DNA from: Desulfocarbo sp964620595
Lineage (GTDB): Bacteria > Desulfobacterota > Desulfarculia > Desulfarculales > Desulfarculaceae
DNA: 64,000 bases
Reading direction: 5' to 3'
Assembly (NCBI GenBank): GCA_964620595.1
Contig: CAZUHP010000005.1
Span: 44,891-108,890, forward strand
Positions 1 through 7,957 of the stretch are shown piece after piece; the first letter of the stretch is position 1, and each line of letters opens with the position of its first letter. The notes under the pieces were generated by a model that saw nothing but the letters and a program-made list of their open reading frames with translations, did no database searches and was not told where the DNA came from. Position numbers and translations under genes: made by a program.

Positions 1-1389
1 CCGGGACCTCCGCATGGCTTCCTGCACCAGAAGGTCCGCCACCTCCTTCAAGGTGGGCAGCTCGCCCGGAAATATCACCTTGCACTCGCCCCCCGTCGCG
101 CCCCCCGTCGCGCCCCCCGTCGCGCCCCCCGCCACGCCCCCCATGGGAGCTTCCGGGGCCTGGCCGGGGAGGGGGCGGGCCCGGTCCTTGTCCAAATACT
201 CCTGGAACACCTTCAAGGAAAGCATCTTGGCGGTGTGCCGGCTCACTGCGTCGAAGATCATGGACTTCAGCTCCCTGACGTTTCCAGGGAACTGGTGGGT
301 CTGCAAAAGCTCATAGAGTTCGGGCGGGGGGGTGGGCCGCTTCTTTCCCAGGGCGCGGGCGGCTTCCTCCAGGAAATGGTCCACCAAAAGGGGGATGTCG
401 CCGGGACGCTCGCGCAGGGGAGGCAGGTGGATATGGTGGGTACGCAGGCGGTAATGCAGGTCCTTGCGGAAGACGCCCTGGCTTTGCAGGTCCCAGAGGT
501 TGCGGTTGGTGGTGGTCACGATCCGCGCATCAGAGGTCTGCACCTCGTCCAGGCCCAGGGGGAAGAACTCGCCGTTCTGCAAGAGCCTGAGGAGCTTCAC
601 CTGGGAGACGGGGGTGAGGTCGCCTATCTCGTCCAGCACCAGGGTGCCGCCGGCCGCCTTGCGGATCATGCCCGCGCGGGCCCGGTCGGCGCCGGTGAAG
701 GCCCCCCGCACGTGGCCGAACAGGGTGTCCGAGAAGACCTGGTCCTCCAGGCCGGCCACGTTCACGATCACCAGCTCTCCCTGGCGGCCGCTCAGGGCAT
801 GGACCGCCCGGGCCACCAATTCCTTGCCCACCCCGGTTTCGCCGGTTATGAGCACGGGCTGCGAGCTGGGGGCGATGGCCTCGATATAGCGGAACATGGA
901 CAACATGGCGGCATTGTCGGTGATGATCTCGCTGAAGGCTTCCGGCCGGGCCGCCTGGCTGGCCAGTAGTTTCTGGCGCAGGGCCCGGTTCTCCTGCCTC
1001 AGTTCCCGGAGCTGTAGCGCCCGGTTGACCGCGGCCACCAAGGGTCCTGGCTCCACCGGCTTGGTCAAGTAGTCGAAGGCCCCTAGCTTCATGCACTGCA
1101 CCGCGGTCTCCACGTCCACCGCGCCGGTGACCACGATCACCGGTATCTCGGGGAAATCCCGCACCAGGTACTCCAGTATCTCCGTGCCCTGTACCCTGGG
1201 CATGTACAGGTCCAGGAAGATAGCCTCCACCGGGTGGCGGGAGACTATATCCAGCACCTGGGTGCTCTCCTGGCACAGGATCACGTTGTTCAGGCCGGCT
1301 TGCCGGAGCGCGATCTTGATGCTGGTGAGCACTCCCTGCTCGTCGTCCACCACCAGGATGGGGCCGGAAGGATTCACTGTCTCACTCAT
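1..1389 (-). CDS. Sigma-54-dependent response regulator (NtrC family), C-terminus cut by window edge
   Basis: Response regulator expected to activate sigma-54 promoters when phosphorylated. From the ATG at 1389 it has a receiver domain (about residues 10-122) with the acidic pair VVDDE, phospho-acceptor D60 in AIFLDLYMP and the lysine of YLTKP. An AAA+ domain follows, with Walker A GETGVGKE, the sigma-54 contact loop GAFTGA and Walker B LVLDEIGDL. A Gly-rich linker made of GGATGG units then leads into the start of a Fis-type helix-turn-helix, which runs off the window. The ATG overlaps the stop of the kinase gene (ATGA), so the pair is probably translationally coupled. The linker is encoded by a 12-bp C6/G6 tandem repeat. 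Target promoters are not visible here. Confidence 0.93.
   Translation of the reverse strand, partial: MSETVNPSGPILVVDDEQGVLTSIKIALRQAGLNNVILCQESTQVLDIVSRHPVEAIFLDLYMPRVQGTEILEYLVRDFPEIPVIVVTGAVDVETAVQCMKLGAFDYLTKPVEPGPLVAAVNRALQLRELRQENRALRQKLLASQAARPEAFSEIITDNAAMLSMFRYIEAIAPSSQPVLITGETGVGKELVARAVHALSGRQGELVIVNVAGLEDQVFSDTLFGHVRGAFTGADRARAGMIRKAAGGTLVLDEIGDLTPVSQVKLLRLLQNGEFFPLGLDEVQTSDARIVTTTNRNLWDLQSQGVFRKDLHYRLRTHHIHLPPLRERPGDIPLLVDHFLEEAARALGKKRPTPPPELYELLQTHQFPGNVRELKSMIFDAVSRHTAKMLSLKVFQEYLDKDRARPLPGQAPEAPMGGVAGGATGGATGGATGGECKVIFPGELPTLKEVADLLVQEAMRRSR
86..142 (-). repeat. G-tract array 1, 12-bp unit, inside the response regulator linker
   Basis: Five C6 tracts on the plus strand (G6 on the coding strand) start at 89, 101, 113, 125 and 137, an exact 12-bp period. 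The unit reads GGGGGGCGCGAC on the coding strand and encodes Gly-Gly-Ala-Thr repeats between the AAA+ domain and the helix-turn-helix. The unit is a multiple of three, so copy-number change would lengthen or shorten the linker without a frameshift. Confidence 0.85.
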
Positions 1390-3722
1390 GGCAAAGGCTC
1401 CCGCCCCCTGGGGGTGAAGTGCGGCGCATCCGCGCGTCCCTTGACCGGAAAAGCGACCCGCACCGTGATGCCTCGATGGGGGTTGGGTATGAAGTTCATG
1501 GTGCCGCCGTGCACATCCACGATGCCGGCCGACACCGAGATGCCAAGGCCGGTGCCGCCCGAGTCCCGCTTGGTGGTGAAGAAGGGGTCTGTCACCCGGG
1601 AAAGAGTCTCCGGGCTCATGCCCACTCCCTCGTCGCGCACCTCCAGCACCACCTCGTCGCTCGCCGGCCGATGGTAGGTCACCACCTCTATGGCGCGGCT
1701 GCGGTCGGGCAAGGCCTCGCAGGCGTTGATCAAAAGGTTAACCGCCACCTGCTCGATACGCTGGACGTTGCCCCGGAAAAAGGGAAGGTCCTCCGCCAGG
1801 GAAAGGGAAAAGTGCTCGGTGGCCTTGTTGATGAGGTTGCGGGTGAGGGTGAAGGCCGACTCCACCACCCGGTTCAGGTGCACCTCCTGGTCCATCTGGG
1901 CCGGGGTCTGGCGGGCATAGCTCTTCAGGTCGGCCACGATGCTCTTAACCCGGCGGGCGCCATCGCTTATGTAGTTCAAGAGGATGGGCATCTCCTCCTT
2001 CAACTCGCTGAAGGTGAAGCCTCCTGCCTCGAACTCGCCGTGCTCCTGGCAATACTCTTCCAGCACGGGCAGCAGTCCGTCCCATATCTTGCGCAAGGCC
2101 GGCGCGTTCAGCATGACAAAGGAGATGGGGTTGTTGATCTCGTGGGCCACTCCCGAAACCACGGTGCCCAGGGACACCATCTTGGCCGCCTGGAACATGC
2201 GCTCCCGGTTGAGCCGGGCCTCCTCCTCGGCCCGCTTGCGCTGGGTCAGGTCGCGCAGGATGGCCACATAGCCAAAGGTGGTGCCGTCGGAGCGCCGCTG
2301 GGTGGACTTCACCACCTCCATGGGGAGCTGCCGCCCGTCCTTGCGGGCGAACTGCCACTCCCCCCGCCAATAGCCGCGCCGCAGCAGGATGGGGTGCACC
2401 GCCCGGGTGAACTCCCGGAAGCTGGCCTCGGAGGGGTGGATCAGCGCCTCGGAGCGGCCGATGACCTCCTCCCGCTGGTACCCGAACTGGGACAAGAAAG
2501 ACGAGTTGCAACTGATTATCCGGCGGTCGCTGTCCAGGGAGATGATCGCGTCCCGGGAGCTTTCCACCAGGCTGCGCAGGTGTTCCTCGCTCTCCCGCAG
2601 GGCCCTCTCCGCCAGCACCCGCTTGGTCACGTCCCGCCCCGAGCCGCTGATGTAGGGCTCCTGGCCCGGGTTCTTCACCAGTATATTGCGGTACTCCAGG
2701 TATATCCTCTCCCCGCTCCGCGAGAGATAGGCCTGGATGCCGTCCTCGGCGCCCTTGGCCAGGATGCGGGAGATGTAGCGCTCCTTGAAGGCGTCCCTCT
2801 GGTCGGGCTCCATGAAGTCGCTGATGGGCCTGCCGATGATCTCGTCCAGGGGGTAGCCGAAAACCTGGGCCACCGCCTGGTTGGCCGAGATGATGCGCCC
2901 TTCCAGGTCGTGGGTGTAGATCAAATCGCTGATGCTGTTGAACAGGTCGCGGTAGCGCTTCTCCGACTGGCGCAAGGCGTCCATGGCCTTTTGGGTCTTC
3001 TGCAGGTGGCTCTCCAGCTCGTGGGCCATGGAGGTCATGGTCTGGGCCAGAAGGCCGATCTCGCCCTTGGCCTTGATATCCAGGGGAGCGGAGAAATCGC
3101 GGGCAGCCAGCTTGGAGGCGTATTCGGTGAGCAGACCCAGGGGCTGGGACACCTGGTTCATCAGCAGGTAGGCGATGAGCACGCTGGTGAGAAATATGCC
3201 AAAGGTGATGAGCTGCACCTTGACGATCGCCGCCCAGATGGCGTGGCGCACCCGCTTGAGGTCCATGCCCACGTGCACCTGGCCGGCCAGGCCGTTCAGG
3301 ATGGGGTAGGCCACGTCCAGCCAGTCCCCCACCTCCTGCACCTGGTACTCCTCCCCCGCCTGCCGCCCCTTGCCGGCCGCGGCCGCAACCGGGGAGGCGT
3401 CCAGCTCCAGCACCTCGCGGGGGATGCTGGGCACAAAAGTGTGGGCCAGCACCTCGCGCTGGGCCGTTTCCACCAGCACGTAGGAGACGCCCTCTATCTC
3501 GATGAACTGATCGATTATGGACTGGACCGTGGCGGCGTCGAGGTTGAGGAATATCTCGGGGCTGAAGGCGGCGATGCCCCGGGCAATGGCCACGGCCTTG
3601 GTCTTGGACTCGGCGGTGAGATGGGAATGTATGAGCCAGGCCGCCACCAGGGAGCTGGCCGCGGCCACCACCCCGAAGAGGATGACCATTATCAAGAGGG
3701 TTTTCTTGAACAGCCTGGACAT
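1386..3722 (-). CDS. Membrane sensor histidine kinase with HAMP and two PAS domains
   Basis: Two-component sensor kinase of the inner membrane, 778 aa. A first membrane helix lies at about residues 8-31, a periplasmic sensor region at 32-163 and a second helix at about 165-188. HAMP (190-243), PAS1 (about 250-370) and PAS2 (about 375-490) follow. The dimerisation segment carries the phospho-acceptor His in VAHEINNP (about residue 527). The ATPase domain shows the N box LLINACEAL, G1 RDEGVGM and G2 GGTGLGIS. The gene lies between a periplasmic binding protein and an NtrC-type regulator whose start overlaps its stop. Together they look like a ligand-binding protein, sensor and regulator relay. 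The ligand is unknown. Confidence 0.93.
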   Translation of the reverse strand: MSRLFKKTLLIMVILFGVVAAASSLVAAWLIHSHLTAESKTKAVAIARGIAAFSPEIFLNLDAATVQSIIDQFIEIEGVSYVLVETAQREVLAHTFVPSIPREVLELDASPVAAAAGKGRQAGEEYQVQEVGDWLDVAYPILNGLAGQVHVGMDLKRVRHAIWAAIVKVQLITFGIFLTSVLIAYLLMNQVSQPLGLLTEYASKLAARDFSAPLDIKAKGEIGLLAQTMTSMAHELESHLQKTQKAMDALRQSEKRYRDLFNSISDLIYTHDLEGRIISANQAVAQVFGYPLDEIIGRPISDFMEPDQRDAFKERYISRILAKGAEDGIQAYLSRSGERIYLEYRNILVKNPGQEPYISGSGRDVTKRVLAERALRESEEHLRSLVESSRDAIISLDSDRRIISCNSSFLSQFGYQREEVIGRSEALIHPSEASFREFTRAVHPILLRRGYWRGEWQFARKDGRQLPMEVVKSTQRRSDGTTFGYVAILRDLTQRKRAEEEARLNRERMFQAAKMVSLGTVVSGVAHEINNPISFVMLNAPALRKIWDGLLPVLEEYCQEHGEFEAGGFTFSELKEEMPILLNYISDGARRVKSIVADLKSYARQTPAQMDQEVHLNRVVESAFTLTRNLINKATEHFSLSLAEDLPFFRGNVQRIEQVAVNLLINACEALPDRSRAIEVVTYHRPASDEVVLEVRDEGVGMSPETLSRVTDPFFTTKRDSGGTGLGISVSAGIVDVHGGTMNFIPNPHRGITVRVAFPVKGRADAPHFTPRGREPLP

Positions 3723-3810
3723 GGCTCAGTCTCTTTCCAACCGGCCCCCACTCCGCCCGGTTTCCGCCCGGGGTGGCCCCCGGGATGCGCCGGGGTGAAG
3801 GCAAGCCGCC

Positions 3811-5070
3811 TTATTTGCGCCAGCGCTCCCAGCTACGCATGGGTACCAACCGGCCGTCCTGCACGGTGGTGTAGTAGACCCGGTCCAGGCCCTGGTGGCG
3901 GTCCTTGCCGAAGCACACCGGCACCCCAATGCCGATGTCATAGTTCTTGAGGCTCTCGATCACCTCCCGCAGCCGGCTCCGCCGCAAATCGCCCTTCATC
4001 AGGCTGAGTATCTTGACCAGCAGCTTGGCGTTCAGAAAGCCCTCCATGCTCACGAAGGAGTACCGCAGGGGATGGTAGCTTTGCGACCCGAGTCCCCGCG
4101 GAACCCGGGGGCGGTACTTGTCCATCAGGCGGCGGTACTCGGCCACCGCGGGCAGGGACACCTCCTCGTAGCTGGGCACTACCTGGGAGACGATCAGGTT
4201 GCTGGTGTACTTTTCCAGCTCTTTGCCGGCCGTGGTCTTGAGCAGCCGGAGCAGGTTGTCGCTGTCCACAAAGGACAGGTTGGCGATGGGCACCTGCCAG
4301 CCTGTCTTCCGAGCGTCGCGGATGAAGCCGGCGCAGGCCGCATAGGCCCCCACCGATATCACCGCGTCCGGCCGGCTGCGGCGCAGGATGTCCACCTGGG
4401 CCTGGAAACTGTCCGAGAACTTGTCTCCCCGGTGATAGGTGGCCTCGGCGGCCATCTTGAGGCCATGGGCGGCCAGGGCCCGGCGCACGCCCACCCAGCC
4501 GCTGCGCCCGTAGGCATCGGCCTGGTAGAAGATGGCTATGCGCTTGCGGCCCACCCGCAACAGGTTCTCCACCATGCCTTCGGTCTCTTGCAGGTACGAG
4601 GCCCGCAGGTTGAAGACATAGTCCCGGTAAGGCGGGCGGCGCTGGGGTTCGGCGCCGGTGAAGGGAAACAGCAGGTACAGGTGGGAGCGGCGGTACATCT
4701 TCAGCAAGGGCAACACGCGGGTCACGGTGGGAGTGCCCACGTAGTTGAACAACAGGAACACGTGGTCCTTTTCCACCAGCTCAATGGTGTTCTGGATGGC
4801 CGGTCCGGGCTGGTAGCCGTCGTCCAGGGCCAGCAGCACCAGCCGGTGCTCTCCCAGCAGGCCCTCCTGGTTGGCGTAGTCGATATAGGCCATGGCCCCG
4901 CGGTAGAGTTCGATGCCCAGCGCCCGCGAGGGACCGCTGAAGGCCGCGGACATGCCCACCTTGATCTCCCTGGCCGCGACCGGCACCGCGACCAGGACCG
5001 CCAGCGCCAGCAAGAGGCCCCAGGCCAGCCTCCGGCTGAAAGCTGCCATGTAAGCTCGCCAAGTCGCCAT
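3811..5070 (-). CDS. Periplasmic ABC-type substrate-binding protein (Leu/Ile/Val-binding family)
   Basis: A 419-residue periplasmic binding protein of the type I (Peripla_BP_6) fold. The start is the ATG at 5070, preceded by AGGAGA at good spacing; an in-frame start further upstream has no comparable site. The N-terminus is a Sec signal (Arg pair, then a Leu/Ala/Val-rich stretch ending near VPVAA), and the mature protein begins REIKVGMSAAFSGPS, typical of this family. No permease or ATPase gene is adjacent. The next gene is a sensor kinase 88 bp downstream, so the protein more likely presents a ligand to the sensor than feeds a transporter. That role is inference. Confidence 0.85.
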   Translation of the reverse strand: MATWRAYMAAFSRRLAWGLLLALAVLVAVPVAAREIKVGMSAAFSGPSRALGIELYRGAMAYIDYANQEGLLGEHRLVLLALDDGYQPGPAIQNTIELVEKDHVFLLFNYVGTPTVTRVLPLLKMYRRSHLYLLFPFTGAEPQRRPPYRDYVFNLRASYLQETEGMVENLLRVGRKRIAIFYQADAYGRSGWVGVRRALAAHGLKMAAEATYHRGDKFSDSFQAQVDILRRSRPDAVISVGAYAACAGFIRDARKTGWQVPIANLSFVDSDNLLRLLKTTAGKELEKYTSNLIVSQVVPSYEEVSLPAVAEYRRLMDKYRPRVPRGLGSQSYHPLRYSFVSMEGFLNAKLLVKILSLMKGDLRRSRLREVIESLKNYDIGIGVPVCFGKDRHQGLDRVYYTTVQDGRLVPMRSWERWRK

Positions 5071-5216
5071 GGGGATGGTCTCCTGAGGGGGTGGCGGCAA
5101 GTGGGGATCCTCTCCGCGCTTGGCCTAAGGTTAAATTTATCGGGCGACCACGGTCAAGACATGGATTGGGCCGCTCTCCGGCCTATGGTGCGGGCGGAGC
5201 TTGTGATAAGAAAGTA

Positions 5217-6053
5217 ATGGAGAGGGAGGAGCCGATCTTGGGCAAACGGGAGGCAGAGTACATCGTGGGCCGCCACGCAGTGGCCGAGGCCCTGGCGCAC
5301 CAGCCCCAGCGGGCGGTGGAGCTGCTGGTCAGCGGGAATCCGCGCAGCACTGCCCTGAAGCACCTGCTGGAGGCGGCGCGGTCAGCCAGGGTCAAGGTGC
5401 GCCGGGTGGAACCCCGCACCCTGGAGGAACTGAGCCAGGGCGCGGTGCACCAGGGGGTGGCCCTGCGCCTGGCCGCCGGCGGCTATGCGGAGCTGGACGA
5501 GGTCCTGGCCCGGGCCCGGGCGGCGGGACCGGCCGGCCTGGTGGTGGTGGCCGATCACATCCAGGACCCCCACAACCTGGGGGCGCTCATCCGCAGCGCG
5601 GCCGCGGCCGGGGCCCAGGGGCTGGTGGTGCCCAAGGACCGGGCCTGCGGACTGACCCCGGCAGCGGCCAAGGCCGCGGCCGGGAGCCTCGGCCTCCTGC
5701 CCGTGGCCCGGGTGGTGAACCTGGCCCGGGCCCTGGAGGAAATGAAGAGCGCCGGCCTTTGGGCCCTGGCCGCGGCCACCCGCGGCGCGCCCCCGCCCTG
5801 GAAACTGGACCTGAACCTGCCCCTGGCCCTGGTGGTGGGTGGCGAACACCGGGGGGTGGGCGAGCGGCTCCTCAAGGCGTGCGATCTCCAAGCCTCCCTG
5901 CCCCTGGCCGGAGGGGTGGAGAGCCTGAACGCGGCCGTGGCCGCGGGGATCATGCTTTTCGAGATAGTCAGGCAGCGGGTGGACGAGGGGGGCGAGGGGG
6001 GCGACGGGGGCGAGGGGGGCGAGGGGGGCGACGGGGGCGAGGGGGGCCTCTAG
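5217..6053 (+). CDS. rlmB: 23S rRNA 2'-O-ribose methyltransferase, SpoU/TrmH family (RlmB type)
   Basis: SAM-dependent SPOUT methyltransferase; RlmB methylates the ribose of a 23S rRNA guanosine in E. coli. The N-terminal substrate-binding domain begins IVGRHAVAEAL. The SPOUT signature follows: DHIQDPHNLGALIRSA, then the C-terminal knot motif SLPLAGGVESLNAAVAAG. The ATG at 5217 has a poor ribosome site. A TTG at 5238 sits 6-7 nt after GGGAGGAG and may be the true start (271 aa). The C-terminus ends in acidic Gly-rich repeats (GEGG, GDGG) encoded by a 9-bp G-tract array. These lie beyond the fold and look like a repeat expansion. The gene converges on gmk with only 1 bp between the stops. Confidence 0.88.
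   Translation: MEREEPILGKREAEYIVGRHAVAEALAHQPQRAVELLVSGNPRSTALKHLLEAARSARVKVRRVEPRTLEELSQGAVHQGVALRLAAGGYAELDEVLARARAAGPAGLVVVADHIQDPHNLGALIRSAAAAGAQGLVVPKDRACGLTPAAAKAAAGSLGLLPVARVVNLARALEEMKSAGLWALAAATRGAPPPWKLDLNLPLALVVGGEHRGVGERLLKACDLQASLPLAGGVESLNAAVAAGIMLFEIVRQRVDEGGEGGDGGEGGEGGDGGEGGL
5984..6048 (+). repeat. G-tract array 2, 9-bp unit, in the rlmB 3' end
   Basis: Seven G5-G6 tracts with a 9-bp period (about 5987, 5996, 6006, 6014, 6023, 6033, 6041), unit GGGGGGCGA or GGGGGCGAC. It encodes the Gly/Glu/Asp tail of the methyltransferase and stops three bases before the TAG. With seven G-runs separated by 3-4 bases, RNA or coding-strand DNA could fold into G-quadruplexes, directly at the junction of two convergent genes. 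Confidence 0.88.
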
Positions 6054-6054
6054 C

Positions 6055-6660
6055 TCAAAAGCCGAAGAACTCCAAGAGGTCCTCTGCCTGCAAGCGGGTA
6101 CGCAGGCGCTCGGCCTTGACTATGGCCAGCACCCCATCCACGGTTTCCTCCAACTCGTCGTTGAAGACCAGGTAGGTGTATCCCCGGGCAGCGCCCAGCT
6201 CATAGGCCACCCGGGCCAGCCGCTGTTGGATCTGCTCATCGCTCTCGGTCCCCCGGCCGCGCAGCCTCCGTTCCAGCTCCTGGCGGGAAGGCGGGACCAG
6301 GAAGATGAACACCCCGTCGGGGAATCTCATCTTCAGGTTGGCGGCGCCGTCCACGTCTATGTCCAGCAACAATTCCTTGCCGGCAGCCAGGGCCTCTTCC
6401 AGCACCTTGCGGGAGGTGCCGTAAAAGTTGCCGAAAATCTCGTTGTACTCGGCGAACTCGCCCTGCTTGTACCGCTGCCAGAACTCGTCCCGGCTCACGA
6501 AATGATAATCCACCCCGTCTTTCTCCCCGGGCCGGGGGGGGCGGGAGGTGAAGCTGACCGAATAGACCATGGAGGGCCTCTTGCGGAGCAATGCCTGCCG
6601 CACCGTGCTCTTGCCCGCCCCCGGCGGGCCGGACAGCACGAATATCTGGCCTCTACTCAT
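6055..6660 (-). CDS. gmk: Guanylate kinase
   Basis: Phosphorylates GMP to GDP with ATP in the cytoplasm. It is 201 aa, normal for the family. The P-loop GPPGAGKS lies at residues 11-18. The GMP-binding segment SFTSRPPRPGEKDGVDYHFV follows, then the EYNEIFGNFYGTS region and DIDVDGAANLK. The ATG at 6660 overlaps the stop of the preceding remA-like gene by 4 bp (ATGA). The order remA-gmk is common in bacteria, usually with yicC just upstream; here yicC is about 2.7 kb away. Confidence 0.96.
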   Translation of the reverse strand: MSRGQIFVLSGPPGAGKSTVRQALLRKRPSMVYSVSFTSRPPRPGEKDGVDYHFVSRDEFWQRYKQGEFAEYNEIFGNFYGTSRKVLEEALAAGKELLLDIDVDGAANLKMRFPDGVFIFLVPPSRQELERRLRGRGTESDEQIQQRLARVAYELGAARGYTYLVFNDELEETVDGVLAIVKAERLRTRLQAEDLLEFFGF

Positions 6661-6950
6661 TCTGCAACCTCCTCGTCCGGCGCGGTGGAGATGAGCTGGT
6701 CCTCGAAACGGGTCTGCTCGAAACGCTGGGCCATGGTCTCGGCCTGGATCGCCGAGAGCACCACGTGGCCCGAATCGGTGATGATGATGGAGCGGGTACG
6801 GCGGCCCTGGGTGGCGTCGATGAGGCGGCCGGCCTCGCGGGCCTCCTCGCGCAGGCGCTTCATGGGCGCGCTGGAGGGGTTGACGATGGCCAACACCCGC
6901 CGCGCCACCAACGAGTTGCCAAAGCCCAGGTTCAGCAGTTTGCCAGGCAT
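6657..6950 (-). CDS. remA: RemA/DUF370 family regulatory protein
   Basis: Small (97 aa) DUF370/RemA protein. The family signature is seen in LLNLGFGNSLVARRVLAIVNPSSAPMKRL and in RTRSIIITDSGHVVLSAI. In Bacillus, RemA is an oligomeric DNA-binding activator of matrix genes; in proteobacteria the role is not established, although it is very often next to gmk. The start ATG follows a GGAGAGAGG ribosome site. The C-terminus overlaps the gmk start by 4 bp. The 218-bp gap upstream holds no gene, only G-tract array 3 and a weak hairpin (7052-7069). Confidence 0.87.
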   Translation of the reverse strand: MPGKLLNLGFGNSLVARRVLAIVNPSSAPMKRLREEAREAGRLIDATQGRRTRSIIITDSGHVVLSAIQAETMAQRFEQTRFEDQLISTAPDEEVAE

Positions 6951-7092
6951 CCTCTCTCCACCCCTCCGAGCAAGGTCTGGTTTCCCGGCCGGGCGGAAGT
7001 CCCCCGCGGCCGTGAGTCTGTTTTAACACGGTTTGGGATCAACCGGAAAGTGGCCGGAAAAAACCGGCCCGTCCCCGACCCCGCCCTAGCCA

Positions 7093-7115
7093 CCCCTCGC
7101 CCCCCTCGCCCCCCC
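7093..7115 (-). repeat. G-tract array 3, short, intergenic
   Basis: Three C-tracts on the plus strand (C4 at 7093, C6 at 7100, C7 at 7109) separated by TCG, matching the GGGGGGCGA unit seen elsewhere. It lies in the 218-bp gap between the thioredoxin-like gene and remA, so the minus-strand transcript would be G-rich here. Confidence 0.6.
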
Positions 7116-7168
7116 GGACCGGGGCACCCCTGGCGCAAGGCCACCCGCCCGGGACAGCGCGGCCGCAG

Positions 7169-7399
7169 CTAGGCGAGCCAGGACTTGACCTCGTCCTTGG
7201 AGGGCACCTTGCCCACGCATTTCACCTGGCCGTCGATCACCACCGCCGGGGTGCCGAACACACCATAGGCCGCAATGTCCATCATGCCGGTGACCTTTTC
7301 CACCTGGGCCTCCAGCCCGGCCTCGGCCACGGCCTGCTTGACAATCTCCTCGGTCTTCTGGCATTTGGGGCAACCCGGCCCCAGCACCTTGATATCCAT
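7169..7399 (-). CDS. Small thioredoxin-fold redox protein
   Basis: 76-aa thioredoxin_3-type protein (redox-active disulfide protein family). It begins MDIKVLGPGCPKCQKTEEI with an active-site-like CPKC and has the cis-Pro loop FGTPAVVIDGQVKCVGK. It is the last gene of the arsR-permease cassette and starts 20 bp after the stop of a longer protein carrying the same domain. In metal and arsenic cassettes such small CxxC proteins often accompany ArsP/YraQ-type permeases; whether it reduces, binds or delivers a metal cannot be told from sequence. Confidence 0.86.
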   Translation of the reverse strand: MDIKVLGPGCPKCQKTEEIVKQAVAEAGLEAQVEKVTGMMDIAAYGVFGTPAVVIDGQVKCVGKVPSKDEVKSWLA

Positions 7400-7419
7400 G
7401 ACTGCCTCCTCCTTGGCCG

Positions 7420-7911
7420 TCAGTCGGCGGCCTCTTTCAGCCAGTCGCTTATCTGGCCCTCGCTGGGCACCTTGCCCACCGAAACCACCTTGTCGTTCAC
7501 TATCAGCCCCGGCGGAGTCACCACCCCCAGGGCCGCGATCTCCATCGCCTCGGTGACCTCCTCCACCTCCGCGGCCAGTTCCAGCCTGTCCAGCACCTTC
7601 AGCACCCGCTCGCGCAGCTGGTGGCAGCGGGGGCAGCCTGCTCCCAGCACCTTTATCTCCAGGCCCCGCCGTTCCTCGTCCTGGCAGGGTTGGCCCAGGT
7701 GGCGGCGGAACTCCCGCACAAAGGCGGCGGCATAACGGTCGCGCACCGTCTCGGGTATGTAGTTGCGGGAAGAAAGGCGCCTTAGCATCTCCTCCGCCAC
7801 CTCGGCGTCAGTGCGCGCGGCATATGCCGGAGCCATGTCTTCCAGGACCTCGTCCAGGCCCACTATGCCCACCTTGTTGCCGGCCACCCGGATCATGCTG
7901 GCCTTGCCCAT
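7420..7911 (-). CDS. Two-part protein with C-terminal thioredoxin-like domain
   Basis: 163 aa. Residues 1-85 form a helical, charged segment (begins GNKVGIVGLDEVLEDMAP) with no catalytic motif that I recognise. Residues 86-163 repeat the fold of the next gene, with LGAGCPRCHQLRER (CPRC) and VVTPPGLIVNDKVVSVGK. The ATG at 7911 follows a GGGGAAGGG-like site; an inner ATG at 7896 is possible. Within the arsR cassette it is probably a partner of the permease. The N-terminal part may tether or regulate, which is inference. Confidence 0.78.
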   Translation of the reverse strand: MGKASMIRVAGNKVGIVGLDEVLEDMAPAYAARTDAEVAEEMLRRLSSRNYIPETVRDRYAAAFVREFRRHLGQPCQDEERRGLEIKVLGAGCPRCHQLRERVLKVLDRLELAAEVEEVTEAMEIAALGVVTPPGLIVNDKVVSVGKVPSEGQISDWLKEAAD

Positions 7912-7957
7912 GCCCTGCCCTTCCCCTTTCTATGAGTACCGCTCCGCGCCACCTGCC

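Noticed and set aside
7052..7069. Hairpin GGCCGG-A6-CCGGCC as a terminator after the thioredoxin genes
   Set aside because: Stem of only six pairs and no T-run on the minus strand; kept as unassigned.
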